Shown: in pieces, positions 11,921 through 21,931 of the stretch
Layout: the number at the start of each line of letters is the position of its first letter
How positions within the stretch are numbered: the first letter of the stretch is position 1
Origin: Mastigias papua
Taxonomy: Eukaryota; Cnidaria; Scyphozoa; Rhizostomeae; Mastigiidae
NCBI GenBank assembly: GCA_964019165.1
Contig: OZ025268.1
Span: 12,978,359 to 13,042,358, forward strand
Direction of reading: 5' to 3'
DNA length: 64,000 nt
Notes under the pieces: generated by a model
Seen by the model: only the letters and a program-made list of their open reading frames with translations
The model's database searches: none
Told to the model about the DNA's origin: nothing
Made by a program: the position numbers and the translations under genes

Positions 11921-12207
11921 TACACTCAAAATGAGGGCAGTGGTGATTAGGTGACACAACCACCGGTGTTTTAATTTGTGACACCATCACTAGGGAGGTT
12001 GCCTACCAGGGCTAAAGAGCCCTCCCTACCCATGAGACAGACTAGCCCCCGCCAGACGCCAACCTGGTACTTCATGGTCTCGGGGAGAGCTAACTGGTGC
12101 TACACCTTGCTCAAGGGTGACCTGGAGGTAATTGTGACAAAGGGTAACCTCATTATCCCATGTCGAAACTCCACAACCGGATGCAGTTTTATGTCGTACC
12201 CAGGACA
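11921..12207 (-). promoter_or_regulatory. Type I structured 5' leader (copy I-2)
   Basis: The stem-loop at 11991-12028 has perfect 8-bp arms, TAGGGAGG/CCTCCCTA, with both arms different from copy I-3 yet still paired. The upstream hairpin at 12052-12067 has CCAGGT/GTCTGG arms. The GATGGTGTC box can pair with ACACC in a short second hairpin. Confidence 0.62.
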
Positions 12208-12232
12208 TATTATTATTATTATTATTATTATA
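12208..12232 (+). repeat. (ATT)n microsatellite, element junction
   Basis: About eight ATT units between copies I-2 and I-3. Confidence 0.85.
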
Positions 12233-12331
12233 TGTAGATATGTACAATCACGGGTTTGATGTTTTCCGGTTTACGCCTTGAAAGCAAATTACAACAAGTA
12301 ACTAAAGGTTTCAAAGTCACTCCCATTCTCT

Positions 12332-14222
12332 TCAGGTCTCTAGCACCTTCCTCAATATTCTCGCTGTTCCTAATATTGCTGTGTTCTGCACATGTCCTAT
12401 ATTCAAAGTAATCCCAATCTTCTCTATATACTTATCTAATTCCTTTGACACTGCCCCCAACGCACCGACAACAATTGGTATGACAATCACTTTCTTCATG
12501 CCCCACATGGCTGCTACTTCTCTTTTCAAGTCTCCATACTTTTCAATTTTCTCTCTCTCCTTAGATCTTATACGAGAATCCCACGGGACTGCTACATCAA
12601 TGATTTTGCACTCCTTTAACTCTTCATTTACCAATACAATGTCTGGTCTTCGTGCTTCAATCTCATGATCACACTGGATAGTGAAATCCCATAATACTTT
12701 GATACTTCCCTTTCTTATAACCCCCTCTGGTTTATGCTCATACCACTTTGATGTCCTCTCTAAGCCAAATTCCCCACACAATTCCCAAAGATATGGGTCT
12801 GTAATTGTCAACTGCAATACCCTTTGATTGATCCTTCTGACATAAATAAGTCTTTCCATAAGTCATCCAGTTTGGTACAGCTACTCCGTTATTAATCATA
12901 TCATTCATTTGGCTCGCAATTCTGTCATGCAATGCAGTCAACTTTTTTATCCAATAACCCTGAACACCATCAGGGCCCGGAGCTTTCCAATTTGGTATCT
13001 TTTTGCACTGCGCTTTTATCAAGCTTTTTGTGATAACTACGTTCTCCTGCTGTACACTATCTTTCTCTGCTCTCAAGTCTTTTAGCCATTCTGCACTTTT
13101 ATTATGATATTTCTCATTGCCCCATATATCTCTCCAAAATGCTGTGCACAATTGAGCATCAGGTTTTACTTCTTCTCTGTGGTTATCTCCACTAAAAGAT
13201 TGGTAAACTCTTTTTTGGTCGTAACGAAACATTCTATTTTGCTTGTATTGTTCTATTCTCTGCTCATACCTTCTAATTTTAGCTGTTTTTGCACTAAGTC
13301 TTTGCTTCAGTTCCTCGATTACATTATTCAATCCTTTTGTCTTGATGTGATATTTCTGCTCCAGGCTTTTGTATTTCCCTTTCTTCCTTATTTCATTTCT
13401 TTTGTATCTCTCCAAGATGTTTATATGCTTTCTTATCTCGTTTATTTTTTGTCTTATTCGTCTTTTCCAGAATGGCTCCTTTATTCTACCTGGTCTGTCA
13501 TCATTCACCTTCAGCCCCACTCTCTGTCCTACGTACGCAGCCACTGCACCAATCAGTCTATTGGTATCTGAAATTGTTGCAGTCTGTATGAGCCCAATCA
13601 CTTTATTCACTTTTTTTGTTTCTTGATCTAATTTACTCCTCTCAATTTTCTTAAATCCCCTAGGAACATTAAAGCTGCGTTCTGTCATTCTGTCAACTAT
13701 ACTTATTATCATCTCCCTTTCTTCCTCAGTCATATCATCTCTTGGCATTTCGAATTCAACCTGCTCTTGCTCTACTTCCTGTACAGTCACATCCTCTATA
13801 GCATCAGAATCTCTCACATCAACAGGAGCAACATCTGTTTCTACCTCTTCTAACACTCTTCGTTTAATCGTCTCAAGTTCTACCCGTGTCAGCCATTCAT
13901 TTTTTCTGATCGCTCTTACCTGATCACACAAACGTTGTTCACTACATTTTAGCATTTCTCTTTCATTCCATATCCTATGCATTCTCTGTCTATATCCTCT
14001 CAGTGGCTTGTCGTTTTCATCCACTGGATTACTGAGGTAATAACATTCCATAACAGCAACATTAATCGCCTTTGTCCATTTCATTCTGGCAGTCACATGA
14101 TTACGACCGGGCCCACGCTGCTCATCCATGGGATCCCTGCCGGGCGAAGAACCTTCATCATTGCTGAATCCAGTCCCATTAACGCCGTTATTTGATATAT
14201 CATTAATAGACATAACACTCAA
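12332..14222 (-). pseudogene. Type I protein lacking the RT core
   Basis: From 14222 (MSVMSINDISNNGVNG) the frame runs through QRGPGR, the Myb/SANT-like region and the PNWKAPGPDGVQGYW stretch before the RT palm. At about 12790 it jumps from the start of the NYRPI motif straight to WELCGEFGLERTSKWYEH, which normally lies beyond the zinc knuckle. RT motifs A-C and the knuckle are gone. The downstream part (12332-12859, endonuclease ARRPDIVLVN..DVAVP and tail ARILRKVLET) is in another frame, so the fused product stops soon after the junction. Confidence 0.82.
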
Positions 14223-14498
14223 GTGAGGATAGTGGATTTTGGTTGCACCACAACCGGTATTTTTATTGTGACACCATCACTAGGAGGGTTGCCAACCAAG
14301 GCTGAAGAGTCCCTCCTACCCATGAGACAGACTTGCCCCCGCCGGACGCCAACCCGGAACTTCATGGTCTCGGGGAGAGCTAACAGGTACTACACCTTGC
14401 TCAAGGGTGACCTGGAGGTAATTGTGGCAAAGGGTAACCTCATTGTCCCACGTCGAAACTCCACAACCGGATGCAGTTTAATGTCATACCCAGGACGT
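14223..14498 (-). promoter_or_regulatory. Type I structured 5' leader (copy I-3)
   Basis: The stem-loop at 14281-14318 has perfect 8-bp arms TAGGAGGG/CCCTCCTA around the AGCC-UUGG-UUGGC core. The hairpin at 14342-14357 has CCGGGT/GTCCGG arms. A small CTCA..TGAG pair sits just before the start codon. Confidence 0.62.
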
Positions 14499-14507
14499 AT
14501 TATTATA

Positions 14508-14544
<37 letters not shown>
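14499..14544 (+). repeat. (ATT)n microsatellite, junction of opposite elements
   Basis: About 15 units with one interruption. Copy I-3 starts on its left going left, and the H-type element starts on its right going right, so two 5' ends meet across one repeat. Confidence 0.9.
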
Positions 14545-14546
<2 letters not shown>

Positions 14547-17500
14547 ATCGAGCAATGGCGTACGGACGTTGATTGCACATGTGATAGTTTACATGCTTTC
14601 ACTTGGCTTAGATAGGATTTATGTTGTTCAACAATCACACATTTCAATTAATTTGGATGTGAGGAAACATGTTTCGTCTACGTTTATTATGGTTTTTGTT
14701 GTTTTATGTGGTTTGCTCCTATTGTGGTAAGGACTTTAAAGCTCTTGGCCGTCACCAATGGAGGTGTAAGAAACGGATGCCTATCAACCCTGGTCCTAAT
14801 TCCGCGATCAATACCACAATGACGGTAGTTAAAGATCCTGCAAGTATTGTGGAAACTATTAAGTGTTGCTGCGGAAAGAATTGCAAAGGGGTTAAGGGTC
14901 TCAAAATGCATCAAAGGCGTTGCAGGAATATCGAGGGCCTAACCGGTGATCAGTTAGAACCCGAAAATTCAAATTTTGATACCAACAGCTCATTGGATGA
15001 AAATCTGGCTAGCGATCACGTGGATTGTATTCCATTCGACTATCAAGACACTGCTGACACAAAACCTGGTGTTTATTTACCGAAGACGAGTGATCAATGG
15101 GCAATGGCAAATGACTTCTTTAAATCAACCTTCGTAAATATTGATTTCAATTTGGACAATACAGATGTCAACGCAATACTTAGGTTATTGAACAATTCTA
15201 TTTACAACTATTTTAATGAGAACTACGGAACAGTTAGAGCCAATGTTGACAAGGAGCTAGTCTTAAAATACAGGGAGTATTCCCCCCGTTCACTAAAGAA
15301 AGCTTTAAAACGCCTTAAATGTGTAGCTGCTCCGCCTACTGAAATACGATATGTCGCTCGTCTGTTGAGATCTAAGCTAAACCAGAAATCTGATTCCTCC
15401 AATACTATTTCTTCCATCTCGCATGGCGATCATGACAAGTTCATTTCTAGAAATTTCTGGGGCTTTGTAAAACGGATTGTTGAAAGGCCACTCAAGATCT
15501 TACCATCCTTTTCTCGTAAAGTATGTACAGACTACTTTCATAAGCTCTTCTCTTCTGTTTCACCTAATCGACAATTTCCAATCCCTAGCTGGTTTCCTTC
15601 ACTACCACAGCCCACTGTTACTTTTTCTTGTGAACCCCCGTCTTATGAAAAGGTCACGAGGGTCATTCGTAGAATGAAAGCATCCGGTAGTCCCTGCCCC
15701 CTAGATCAGATTTCAATCATCTGCTTTAAACGGTGCCCTTTTCTGCGCACTGTGATCACGCGAATCTTCCGCATCATTTGGACATCAGGAAATATTCCAC
15801 ACGAATGGAAAAAGGCTTGCACAATTTTAGTCCACAAGAAAGGCAACAGTGATGATCCTGCAAACTTTAGACCCATCACTTTAGAAACTGTCCCTTTGAA
15901 GATATTTACTTCTTGCTTACGTGATTCCATTTACTCTTTCCTCACGCAAAACGGCCTAATAGAACAGAAAATACAAAAAGGATTTACTCATGGGGTCTCT
16001 GGCGTGGTGGAACATACATCCATGATGGCCTTTGTAATCAATAAAGCACGGTTAAAGCAGCGCTCAATAATAGTTACGTTGCTTGACCTCAAAAATGCTT
16101 TTGGAGAGGTCCATCACAATCTTATCAAGAGTGTCCTTGAATACCATCACATCCCTGAATCGCTGCAACTTCTTATTGCCAATCTTTACACTGACTTCCA
16201 TTCGCATATTATTTCAGATAGTTTTTCCACTCCAGCTATTCCCTTTAACCGTGGTGTGCTTCAAGGCGATTGTCTTAGCCCCCTCATATTTAATCTGTGC
16301 TTTAATACCTTCATTCAATTCATTAAACAGGAAAAGTATAATCAGTTCGGTTTCTCTCCTCATGATGAAAATGACCGCTTATTTCATCCGGTTCATTGGT
16401 TTCAATTTGCTGATGACGCGGCTGTAATTACTACTAATGAAAGAGAAAATCAATTATTACTAAATTGTTTCTCGAGATGGTGTCAGTGGGCCGGTATGGT
16501 AATTCGTGTGGACAAATGTACTACCTTTGGGATTAAGAAGTTTTCCACTAGCTCACTTCAATTTCAACCTAAGCTCTTGATCAATTCTGAACTCATTCCT
16601 CCTGTAAAACAAGGTGACTCCTTCAAATACCTAGGAAGATACTTCAACTTTGATATGGACAACAAGGACCATAAAGAACTTGTTAAATCAAGTCTTCAAA
16701 CAATGCTTAAAACTATTGACTCATTAAATATTCATCCCAGAAACAGGTTACTTTTATATGATCGGTATGTTCTTTCAAAACTTTCTTGGCATTTAACAGT
16801 AACAGATTTAGGTAAAACATGGATATGTGAAAACCTTGATAACATTGTAACAAAGTATGTTCGCCAATGGCTTGATCTTCCAATTTCTGCAACATTAAGT
16901 TCTATTATTCCTTCACGTAATTATTTTGGACAAGCTTTCCAGTTACCCTCTATAAAATTTCTACAATGTCAGACAACACTACGATCTTCTTTGAAGTCAT
17001 CCTGTGATGAAACAATAACCAAATTATGGAGAAATACTAACTCAGGGGCAAATATTCAATACGATATTTACTCAAACACAAAACAGGTTTTGAAATCCAT
17101 TCGTGCTGAACACACCAATAGACTTCAGACTCAGTTAAAGTCACAGGGATTCATTATATCATTCCTCCTTGAGCACTCCCTACAAAAGCTGACTTCGCTG
17201 TGGTCTAAGGCCCAAAGCAAACTACCACCAAATATCTTCAATTTTACCATCAAGTATCTAAACAACACGCTGGCTACTAGAAAGAACCTCTCTCTATGGA
17301 ACCTTTCAGCTACGTCTGATTGTTCTTTTTGCCTTCAGCCTGAGTCACTCCTTCATATTGTTGCTGGTTGCAACACGTACCTAACTGAAGGGCGTTTCAC
17401 ATGGAGACATAACTCTGCTTTAAAATTTCTCGCTGAAACGCTTCAGTCCATACAACATGCAAAACTATATGTCGACCTCCCTGGCTACCTTTCTCCCTGC

Positions 17501-18078
17501 ATCGTTACTGGCAATAGTCTTCGCCCTGACATTCTTCTGTCAACAGCTGACAATATCCTGTATATCATAGAATTAACTGTGGGCTTCGAAACTAATTTAA
17601 ACAATAATGCTCATCGAAAAGAACTCAAATATCGTCCCCTTCTATCTGATCTTGCCACTGATTATAAGGAAATAAAATTCGTAAACCTCTGCATTAGCTG
17701 CCTTGGGATATTTGGTACTTCATCAAATTCGTTTCTTAAAATGTGTAATGACAGTGGTATCGACACTCACCATCTCAACTTTATCATTTCTAAGTTGTCA
17801 ACCATAGTCATACGCACAACATACTACATCTTTTGCATGAGAAACAAACCATGGTGTGATCCGGAGCTCCTTACCTATTAAATTTTCGTTGTTTTTTTTT
17901 TTTTTTTTTTTTTTTTTGTTTGTTTGTTTGTTTGTTTGTTTGTTTTTCCAATTTTCCAATTCATTTTTTTTTTCTATTACCTATTATTGTAGCATTTTAA
18001 GCCAGCCAAATACAGATTACCTGTTAGTGAGATTTGTATTTGTAGATTTAAATATATGTGATGAAGTTTAAAAAAAAA
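14545..18078 (+). mobile_element. H-type (NeSL/HERO-like) non-LTR retrotransposon, intact (copy H-1)
   Basis: A complete plus-strand element of about 3.5 kb. The 5' UTR begins ACATCGAG right after (ATT)n, as does copy H-3 at about 23055, and both share a GCACATGT box about 30 nt in. One long ORF is followed by a 3' UTR with a long T run, then (GTTT)n at 17895-17945, ending in ATGAAGTTTAAAA at the junction with copy I-4. The closest named clade is uncertain. Confidence 0.85.
14669..17881 (+). CDS. H-type protein: zinc fingers, RT and restriction-like endonuclease, intact
   Basis: 1,070 residues. A short hydrophobic N-terminus runs directly into a first zinc finger, CSYCGKDF..GRHQWRC (about 16-33). 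A second, CCCGKNCKGVKGLKMHQRRC, lies near 70-90. The RT has HEWKKACTILVHKKG and FRPITLE in the fingers, LLDLKNAFGEVHH (motif A), GVLQGDCLSP (motif B) and FADD (about 580). The C-terminus has a knuckle CSFCLQPESLLHIVAGC (about 885) and the endonuclease RPDILLST..YIIELTVGFE (about 953-976). This order (zinc fingers, RT, CCHC, PD..E nuclease) fits single-ORF R2-superclade elements such as NeSL and HERO. It has only distant similarity to types I and II. No lesion is visible. Confidence 0.9.
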   Translation: MFRLRLLWFLLFYVVCSYCGKDFKALGRHQWRCKKRMPINPGPNSAINTTMTVVKDPASIVETIKCCCGKNCKGVKGLKMHQRRCRNIEGLTGDQLEPENSNFDTNSSLDENLASDHVDCIPFDYQDTADTKPGVYLPKTSDQWAMANDFFKSTFVNIDFNLDNTDVNAILRLLNNSIYNYFNENYGTVRANVDKELVLKYREYSPRSLKKALKRLKCVAAPPTEIRYVARLLRSKLNQKSDSSNTISSISHGDHDKFISRNFWGFVKRIVERPLKILPSFSRKVCTDYFHKLFSSVSPNRQFPIPSWFPSLPQPTVTFSCEPPSYEKVTRVIRRMKASGSPCPLDQISIICFKRCPFLRTVITRIFRIIWTSGNIPHEWKKACTILVHKKGNSDDPANFRPITLETVPLKIFTSCLRDSIYSFLTQNGLIEQKIQKGFTHGVSGVVEHTSMMAFVINKARLKQRSIIVTLLDLKNAFGEVHHNLIKSVLEYHHIPESLQLLIANLYTDFHSHIISDSFSTPAIPFNRGVLQGDCLSPLIFNLCFNTFIQFIKQEKYNQFGFSPHDENDRLFHPVHWFQFADDAAVITTNERENQLLLNCFSRWCQWAGMVIRVDKCTTFGIKKFSTSSLQFQPKLLINSELIPPVKQGDSFKYLGRYFNFDMDNKDHKELVKSSLQTMLKTIDSLNIHPRNRLLLYDRYVLSKLSWHLTVTDLGKTWICENLDNIVTKYVRQWLDLPISATLSSIIPSRNYFGQAFQLPSIKFLQCQTTLRSSLKSSCDETITKLWRNTNSGANIQYDIYSNTKQVLKSIRAEHTNRLQTQLKSQGFIISFLLEHSLQKLTSLWSKAQSKLPPNIFNFTIKYLNNTLATRKNLSLWNLSATSDCSFCLQPESLLHIVAGCNTYLTEGRFTWRHNSALKFLAETLQSIQHAKLYVDLPGYLSPCIVTGNSLRPDILLSTADNILYIIELTVGFETNLNNNAHRKELKYRPLLSDLATDYKEIKFVNLCISCLGIFGTSSNSFLKMCNDSGIDTHHLNFIISKLSTIVIRTTYYIFCMRNKPWCDPELLTY

Positions 18079-18190
18079 TTATATATCTATTCTCATGGTT
18101 CTGATGTTATACCAGTAGTTTGTCTATTATCAGGCCACCTCCCGTTGCTTGAGATAATAGATCGTAGGTCTTTCTCTCTAAAACATCATC

Positions 18191-21100
18191 TTATTGATTG
18201 TAATCCAAAACTTTTCTAGTGATTCTAGCAGTTCCCAATAAACAAGCTTTCTGCAATGGTTCTAGTCCCGGTTTGAAATCGATCTTTTCTAGATATTTGA
18301 CAATATTCTTTGTGACTATTCCTAATGCGCCAATGACAATTGGTATTATGTACACTTTTGTTACTTCCGTGTTCCAAACCTTGAGGAGCTCATATTTCAA
18401 GTCGGTATAGTGCTCAAATTTTTCTTTCTCCTTTTTCTCTACTCTCGTATCAAAAGGGCAAGCCACATCGATAATGTAACAGATTCTTTCCTTTTTATCC
18501 AGCAAAACTAGGTCTGGTTTGTTATGCTCTATTTTCATTTCTGTTTGGATAGAAAAATCCCATAACAGCTTGATCTCTTCATTTTCTAGGACAGTCATCT
18601 CTTTGTCTATAAAATGCTCATAGCTCTTTGCAGTAGTAGGAAACCCATATTTCTGACAAAACTGCCAATGGAGTATAGCAGCAACTTTATCATGTCTTAT
18701 CTTTTTGTATTCAGTCTGAGCCAACTCCTTACATTCTGACACTATATGGCTTACAGTTTCAGCTCTTGCACCACATAATCTACACAATGGTGAAATGTCT
18801 TCTTTATCAATGTTATGCCGTATCCAGTTTGTCCTTATTGCTTGATCCTGAGCAGCCATGATCAGCCCTTCTGTTTCCTTCTTCAAATACCCCTTCTTAA
18901 CCCATAGCCAACTGTTATTTTCGTCTCTTCCTTCTTCTGTTTCTCTAAAAAAAACTGAGTGCAATGATTTGTTGTAATACCTTTCTTCTCGTGCTTTACG
19001 TAATCTGTCCTTCAAAATTTTGGGATTCTCATTTTCACCCATGAAACCTTCTTTCACAACTTCTTGTAGTAGCACCTCTTCCTTTCCATTTACATAGAAA
19101 CCAAGTCTGGTTGACTCAAGCATCACACACTCTTCAATACTTATCAATCCTCGTCCACCTTTACTTCTCTTCATATAAGTCCTGTCTACATCACCCTGAG
19201 AATGCATACTTCTATATATCGTTAGTAATTTACGGGTTTTTCTGTCCATTTGCTGTAACTCTGCTTTTCGCCAGTCTACAATTCCTGCCCCATATCTAAT
19301 TATAGAGACTGCTCTTAAATTTATTGCTTGGATCGTATTCCCAGCGTTCAGATTCGACTTCAAAATTTTTCTTATTCGTCTAAAATATTCTTTTGTTAGG
19401 ATTTGTTTCATGTTTTTATTCATTGTTGTGTCGCACTGGATTATACCTAAATATTTGTACCCATCGCTACTCTCTAATGCCTTAATTATCTCTCCCGAAG
19501 GTAACTCTAATCCATTACTTGCTACCATTTTACCACGTTTCATTTCTAGCATTGCACATTTAGAGATTCCAAATTCCATACCAATATCCTGACTATATAT
19601 GCGGGTTGCTTCAACCAGTGAATCTAATTCACTCATACTTTTCCCATATAATTTCAAATCGTCCATAAACAAGAGGTGATTTAGTTTCCCCCTGTTTCGA
19701 CCTAACAGATATCCAACCTTCAAGTTATTGAGAACAATTGACAATGGAATCATAGTCAATACAAAGAGTATAGGTGATAGACTGTCTCCTTGAAAGATGC
19801 CTCTCTTAATTTTAACCTGACCAAGCATTTCTCCTCCTGATGTCAGATCAACGGTCCACGAACTCATTGACTTTTCTATCAAATTAAAGACATTATCTGC
19901 TAATTTGAACATACGTAAGCACGCAAGTATCCAGGAATGAGGAACCATGTCATATGCCTTTTTATAGTCAATCCAGGCAACACACAAGTTTGTTAACCTT
20001 CTTTTGCAATTCTTCATCACCATTTTGTCAATCATTAGTTGGTCTTTGGTTCCCCTACTATTCTTCCTACAACCCTTTTGCTCCTCTGGCAATAACTTTT
20101 CACTTTCAAGATGATGATATACCGACTCACTCACTATGCCCGTTAATACCTTCCACATAAGAGGAAGACAAGTTATAGGTCTAAAGTTGGTAACGTCACT
20201 CCCTTTCTTCACGTCTTTGAGAATCAGGCATGTCCTACCCCTAGTCATCCACGATGGAGTCTCTCCTATGGTAATGCACTCATTTAGCTGTGCTGCCATC
20301 AATGGGTGCAACTTTGTAAAACCTTTAATCCAATAACCATGCACCTTGTCTGGGCCACAAGCTTTCCATTTGGGGACTTTTCTAAGTTGTAATTGTAAGC
20401 TATGCAATGTAACTTTTATATCAGCCTGTTTCCTTACACTCTCTACGTGCTGTTCAATCTCCTTTATCCAACTTGCTTCATTGTTGTACTCTACATCTTT
20501 TGACCAGATGTTACTCCAGAATGCTTTGCTTTCAAGTGCGTTAGGTCTTATGTCATTATTCCTTTCAATTCCTTCAATTTTTTCAAATAGCAGTTTTTGG
20601 TTGGTTTGGAATAATCTATTTTGTATATATTGGTTATTTCGCTCTTCGTATTTCTTGATCTTGGTGGTCTTTGTCTTTATTCTCTGCTTCAACTCTTCTA
20701 CAGTTGCTACAAAACCCTTTCTCCAAACATGGTACTTCCCCTCTAGATAGCCCTTCAGACTTTCTGATTTTAGCCTTCCATCTCTCCACTTCTCAACTCT
20801 TGATAGATCTTTTCGTATTTCTGCAATCTGTCTCAATAACCTCTTTTTCCAAACAGGAATGGCATTCTTTTTCTGGCTCTTCTTCCTATTAACTAAATCA
20901 GCCACGACATTTGCGGCAGCTAATATAAGTACGTTTGTTTCTGTTATATCTCTGCTAATTACTTTGTCAATCACTTCATTCACGATGCCCAGTTTCTGTT
21001 TTACTTTCCTTCGGTCCATTGCTCGTAAATTTACTGACTCTAAAGAGCTGGGGTTTTCTATCTTAGCTTTTATCAAATTTAGAATTTCTATCTCTTCATC

Positions 21101-21598
21101 ACTGACAGTTGCGTCACTCTCAAAGTAAATGTCTGACCTATCCGTACCGAGTGCTTCACTTCCAATACAATTATGTATCTCTTCACTACTTTCAGTTATG
21201 TCAATACGTTCTTGACTAGTGCTATTATTTTCTTTCATCATTATATTACCCTCTATCTCTTCTAGCTCAATGTTTGACAAAAATCCATTATTCTTAATAG
21301 CTCTTACCTGGTCCGCTAATCTCTGTTCAGAGACAGTAAAAACACCAATTTCTTGCCATTTGGCAAACATTCTTTTGCGATATCCTCTCTTCGACGGTTC
21401 ACTGGCATAGAAACACTTCATGACAAGCTTGTTCACTTCTTTACTCCAAGCAGTTCTAGATGTTTTGTTCCTTGCAGTCATGGGATGACGACCGGAGTCT
21501 GCCTGCGTGCGCACAGAACAACTGCCGGGCGCGAGACCTTCACTGTTGTCAGTTCCAGCCCCGTTTATGCCGTTAACTGATATATTATCAATTGACAT
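18191..21598 (-). CDS. Type I retrotransposon protein: RT and restriction-like endonuclease, intact
   Basis: 1,135 residues from MSIDNISVNGINGAG. The SPGR motif is altered (LAPGSC) and QRGPGR reads QADSGR, so this is a distinct subfamily. It keeps the Myb/SANT-like AWSKEVNKLVMKCFY region, TEQRLADQ as SEQRLADQ, RT motifs AWIDYKKAYD, GIFQGDSLSP and FMDD (about 644-647), the knuckle CRLCGARAETVSHIVSEC (about 937), the endonuclease NKPDLVLLD..IDVACP (about 1025-1046), and the tail ARITRKVLDYNQ. The start aligns with other type I starts and is preceded by TGAGTG. All recognised catalytic residues are present. Confidence 0.9.
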   Translation of the reverse strand: MSIDNISVNGINGAGTDNSEGLAPGSCSVRTQADSGRHPMTARNKTSRTAWSKEVNKLVMKCFYASEPSKRGYRKRMFAKWQEIGVFTVSEQRLADQVRAIKNNGFLSNIELEEIEGNIMMKENNSTSQERIDITESSEEIHNCIGSEALGTDRSDIYFESDATVSDEEIEILNLIKAKIENPSSLESVNLRAMDRRKVKQKLGIVNEVIDKVISRDITETNVLILAAANVVADLVNRKKSQKKNAIPVWKKRLLRQIAEIRKDLSRVEKWRDGRLKSESLKGYLEGKYHVWRKGFVATVEELKQRIKTKTTKIKKYEERNNQYIQNRLFQTNQKLLFEKIEGIERNNDIRPNALESKAFWSNIWSKDVEYNNEASWIKEIEQHVESVRKQADIKVTLHSLQLQLRKVPKWKACGPDKVHGYWIKGFTKLHPLMAAQLNECITIGETPSWMTRGRTCLILKDVKKGSDVTNFRPITCLPLMWKVLTGIVSESVYHHLESEKLLPEEQKGCRKNSRGTKDQLMIDKMVMKNCKRRLTNLCVAWIDYKKAYDMVPHSWILACLRMFKLADNVFNLIEKSMSSWTVDLTSGGEMLGQVKIKRGIFQGDSLSPILFVLTMIPLSIVLNNLKVGYLLGRNRGKLNHLLFMDDLKLYGKSMSELDSLVEATRIYSQDIGMEFGISKCAMLEMKRGKMVASNGLELPSGEIIKALESSDGYKYLGIIQCDTTMNKNMKQILTKEYFRRIRKILKSNLNAGNTIQAINLRAVSIIRYGAGIVDWRKAELQQMDRKTRKLLTIYRSMHSQGDVDRTYMKRSKGGRGLISIEECVMLESTRLGFYVNGKEEVLLQEVVKEGFMGENENPKILKDRLRKAREERYYNKSLHSVFFRETEEGRDENNSWLWVKKGYLKKETEGLIMAAQDQAIRTNWIRHNIDKEDISPLCRLCGARAETVSHIVSECKELAQTEYKKIRHDKVAAILHWQFCQKYGFPTTAKSYEHFIDKEMTVLENEEIKLLWDFSIQTEMKIEHNKPDLVLLDKKERICYIIDVACPFDTRVEKKEKEKFEHYTDLKYELLKVWNTEVTKVYIIPIVIGALGIVTKNIVKYLEKIDFKPGLEPLQKACLLGTARITRKVLDYNQ

Positions 21599-21887
21599 TT
21601 TTCACTCATCAAGAGGCTAGTGTTTTTAGGTTACACTACCACCGGTATTTTTATCGAGACACCATCTCTAGGAGGGTTGCCAACCAAGGCTAAAGAGCCA
21701 CTTCCTACCCATGAGGCAAACTAACCCCCGCCAGATGCCAATCTGGTATTTCATAGTTTCGGGAAGAGCTAACAGGTACTACACCTTGCTCAAGGGTGAC
21801 CTGGAGGTAGTTGTGACAAAGGGTAACCTCATTATCCCACGTCGAAACTCCACTACCGGTTGCAGTTTTATGTCATACCCAGGACAA

Positions 21888-21897
<10 letters not shown>
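21599..21897 (-). promoter_or_regulatory. Type I structured 5' leader (copy I-4)
   Basis: The hairpin at 21731-21746 has perfect CCAGAT/ATCTGG arms where copies I-1 and I-3 have CCGGGT/GTCCGG: three paired positions changed with pairing kept. The core stem-loop is at 21669-21707, with a 1-nt irregularity in the outer stem. Confidence 0.62.

Positions 21898-21931
<34 letters not shown>
21898..21931 (+). repeat. (ATT)n microsatellite, element junction
   Basis: About 11 uninterrupted units between copy I-4 and a truncated H-type copy. Confidence 0.9.

Larger units (their letters stand above)
8458..12207 (-). mobile_element. Type I Dong/R4-like non-LTR retrotransposon, intact (copy I-2)
   Basis: A complete element of about 3.75 kb: 5' leader (11921-12207), one uninterrupted ORF and a short 3' UTR of about 75 nt, with (ATT)n on both sides. 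It is among the best candidates in the window for a recently active element. Confidence 0.88.
12233..14498 (-). mobile_element. Type I internal-deletion derivative (copy I-3)
   Basis: Only about 2.27 kb long, with both normal ends kept: a leader at 14223-14498 and a 3' UTR. About 1.5 kb of the RT-coding middle has been lost. It could only move in trans, if at all. Confidence 0.82.
18079..21897 (-). mobile_element. Type I Dong/R4-like non-LTR retrotransposon, intact (copy I-4)
   Basis: A complete minus-strand element of about 3.8 kb with leader, intact ORF and 3' UTR. A 5'-truncated sibling of its last 310 bp lies at 45716-46025, so this lineage has been mobile elsewhere in the window. Confidence 0.87.
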
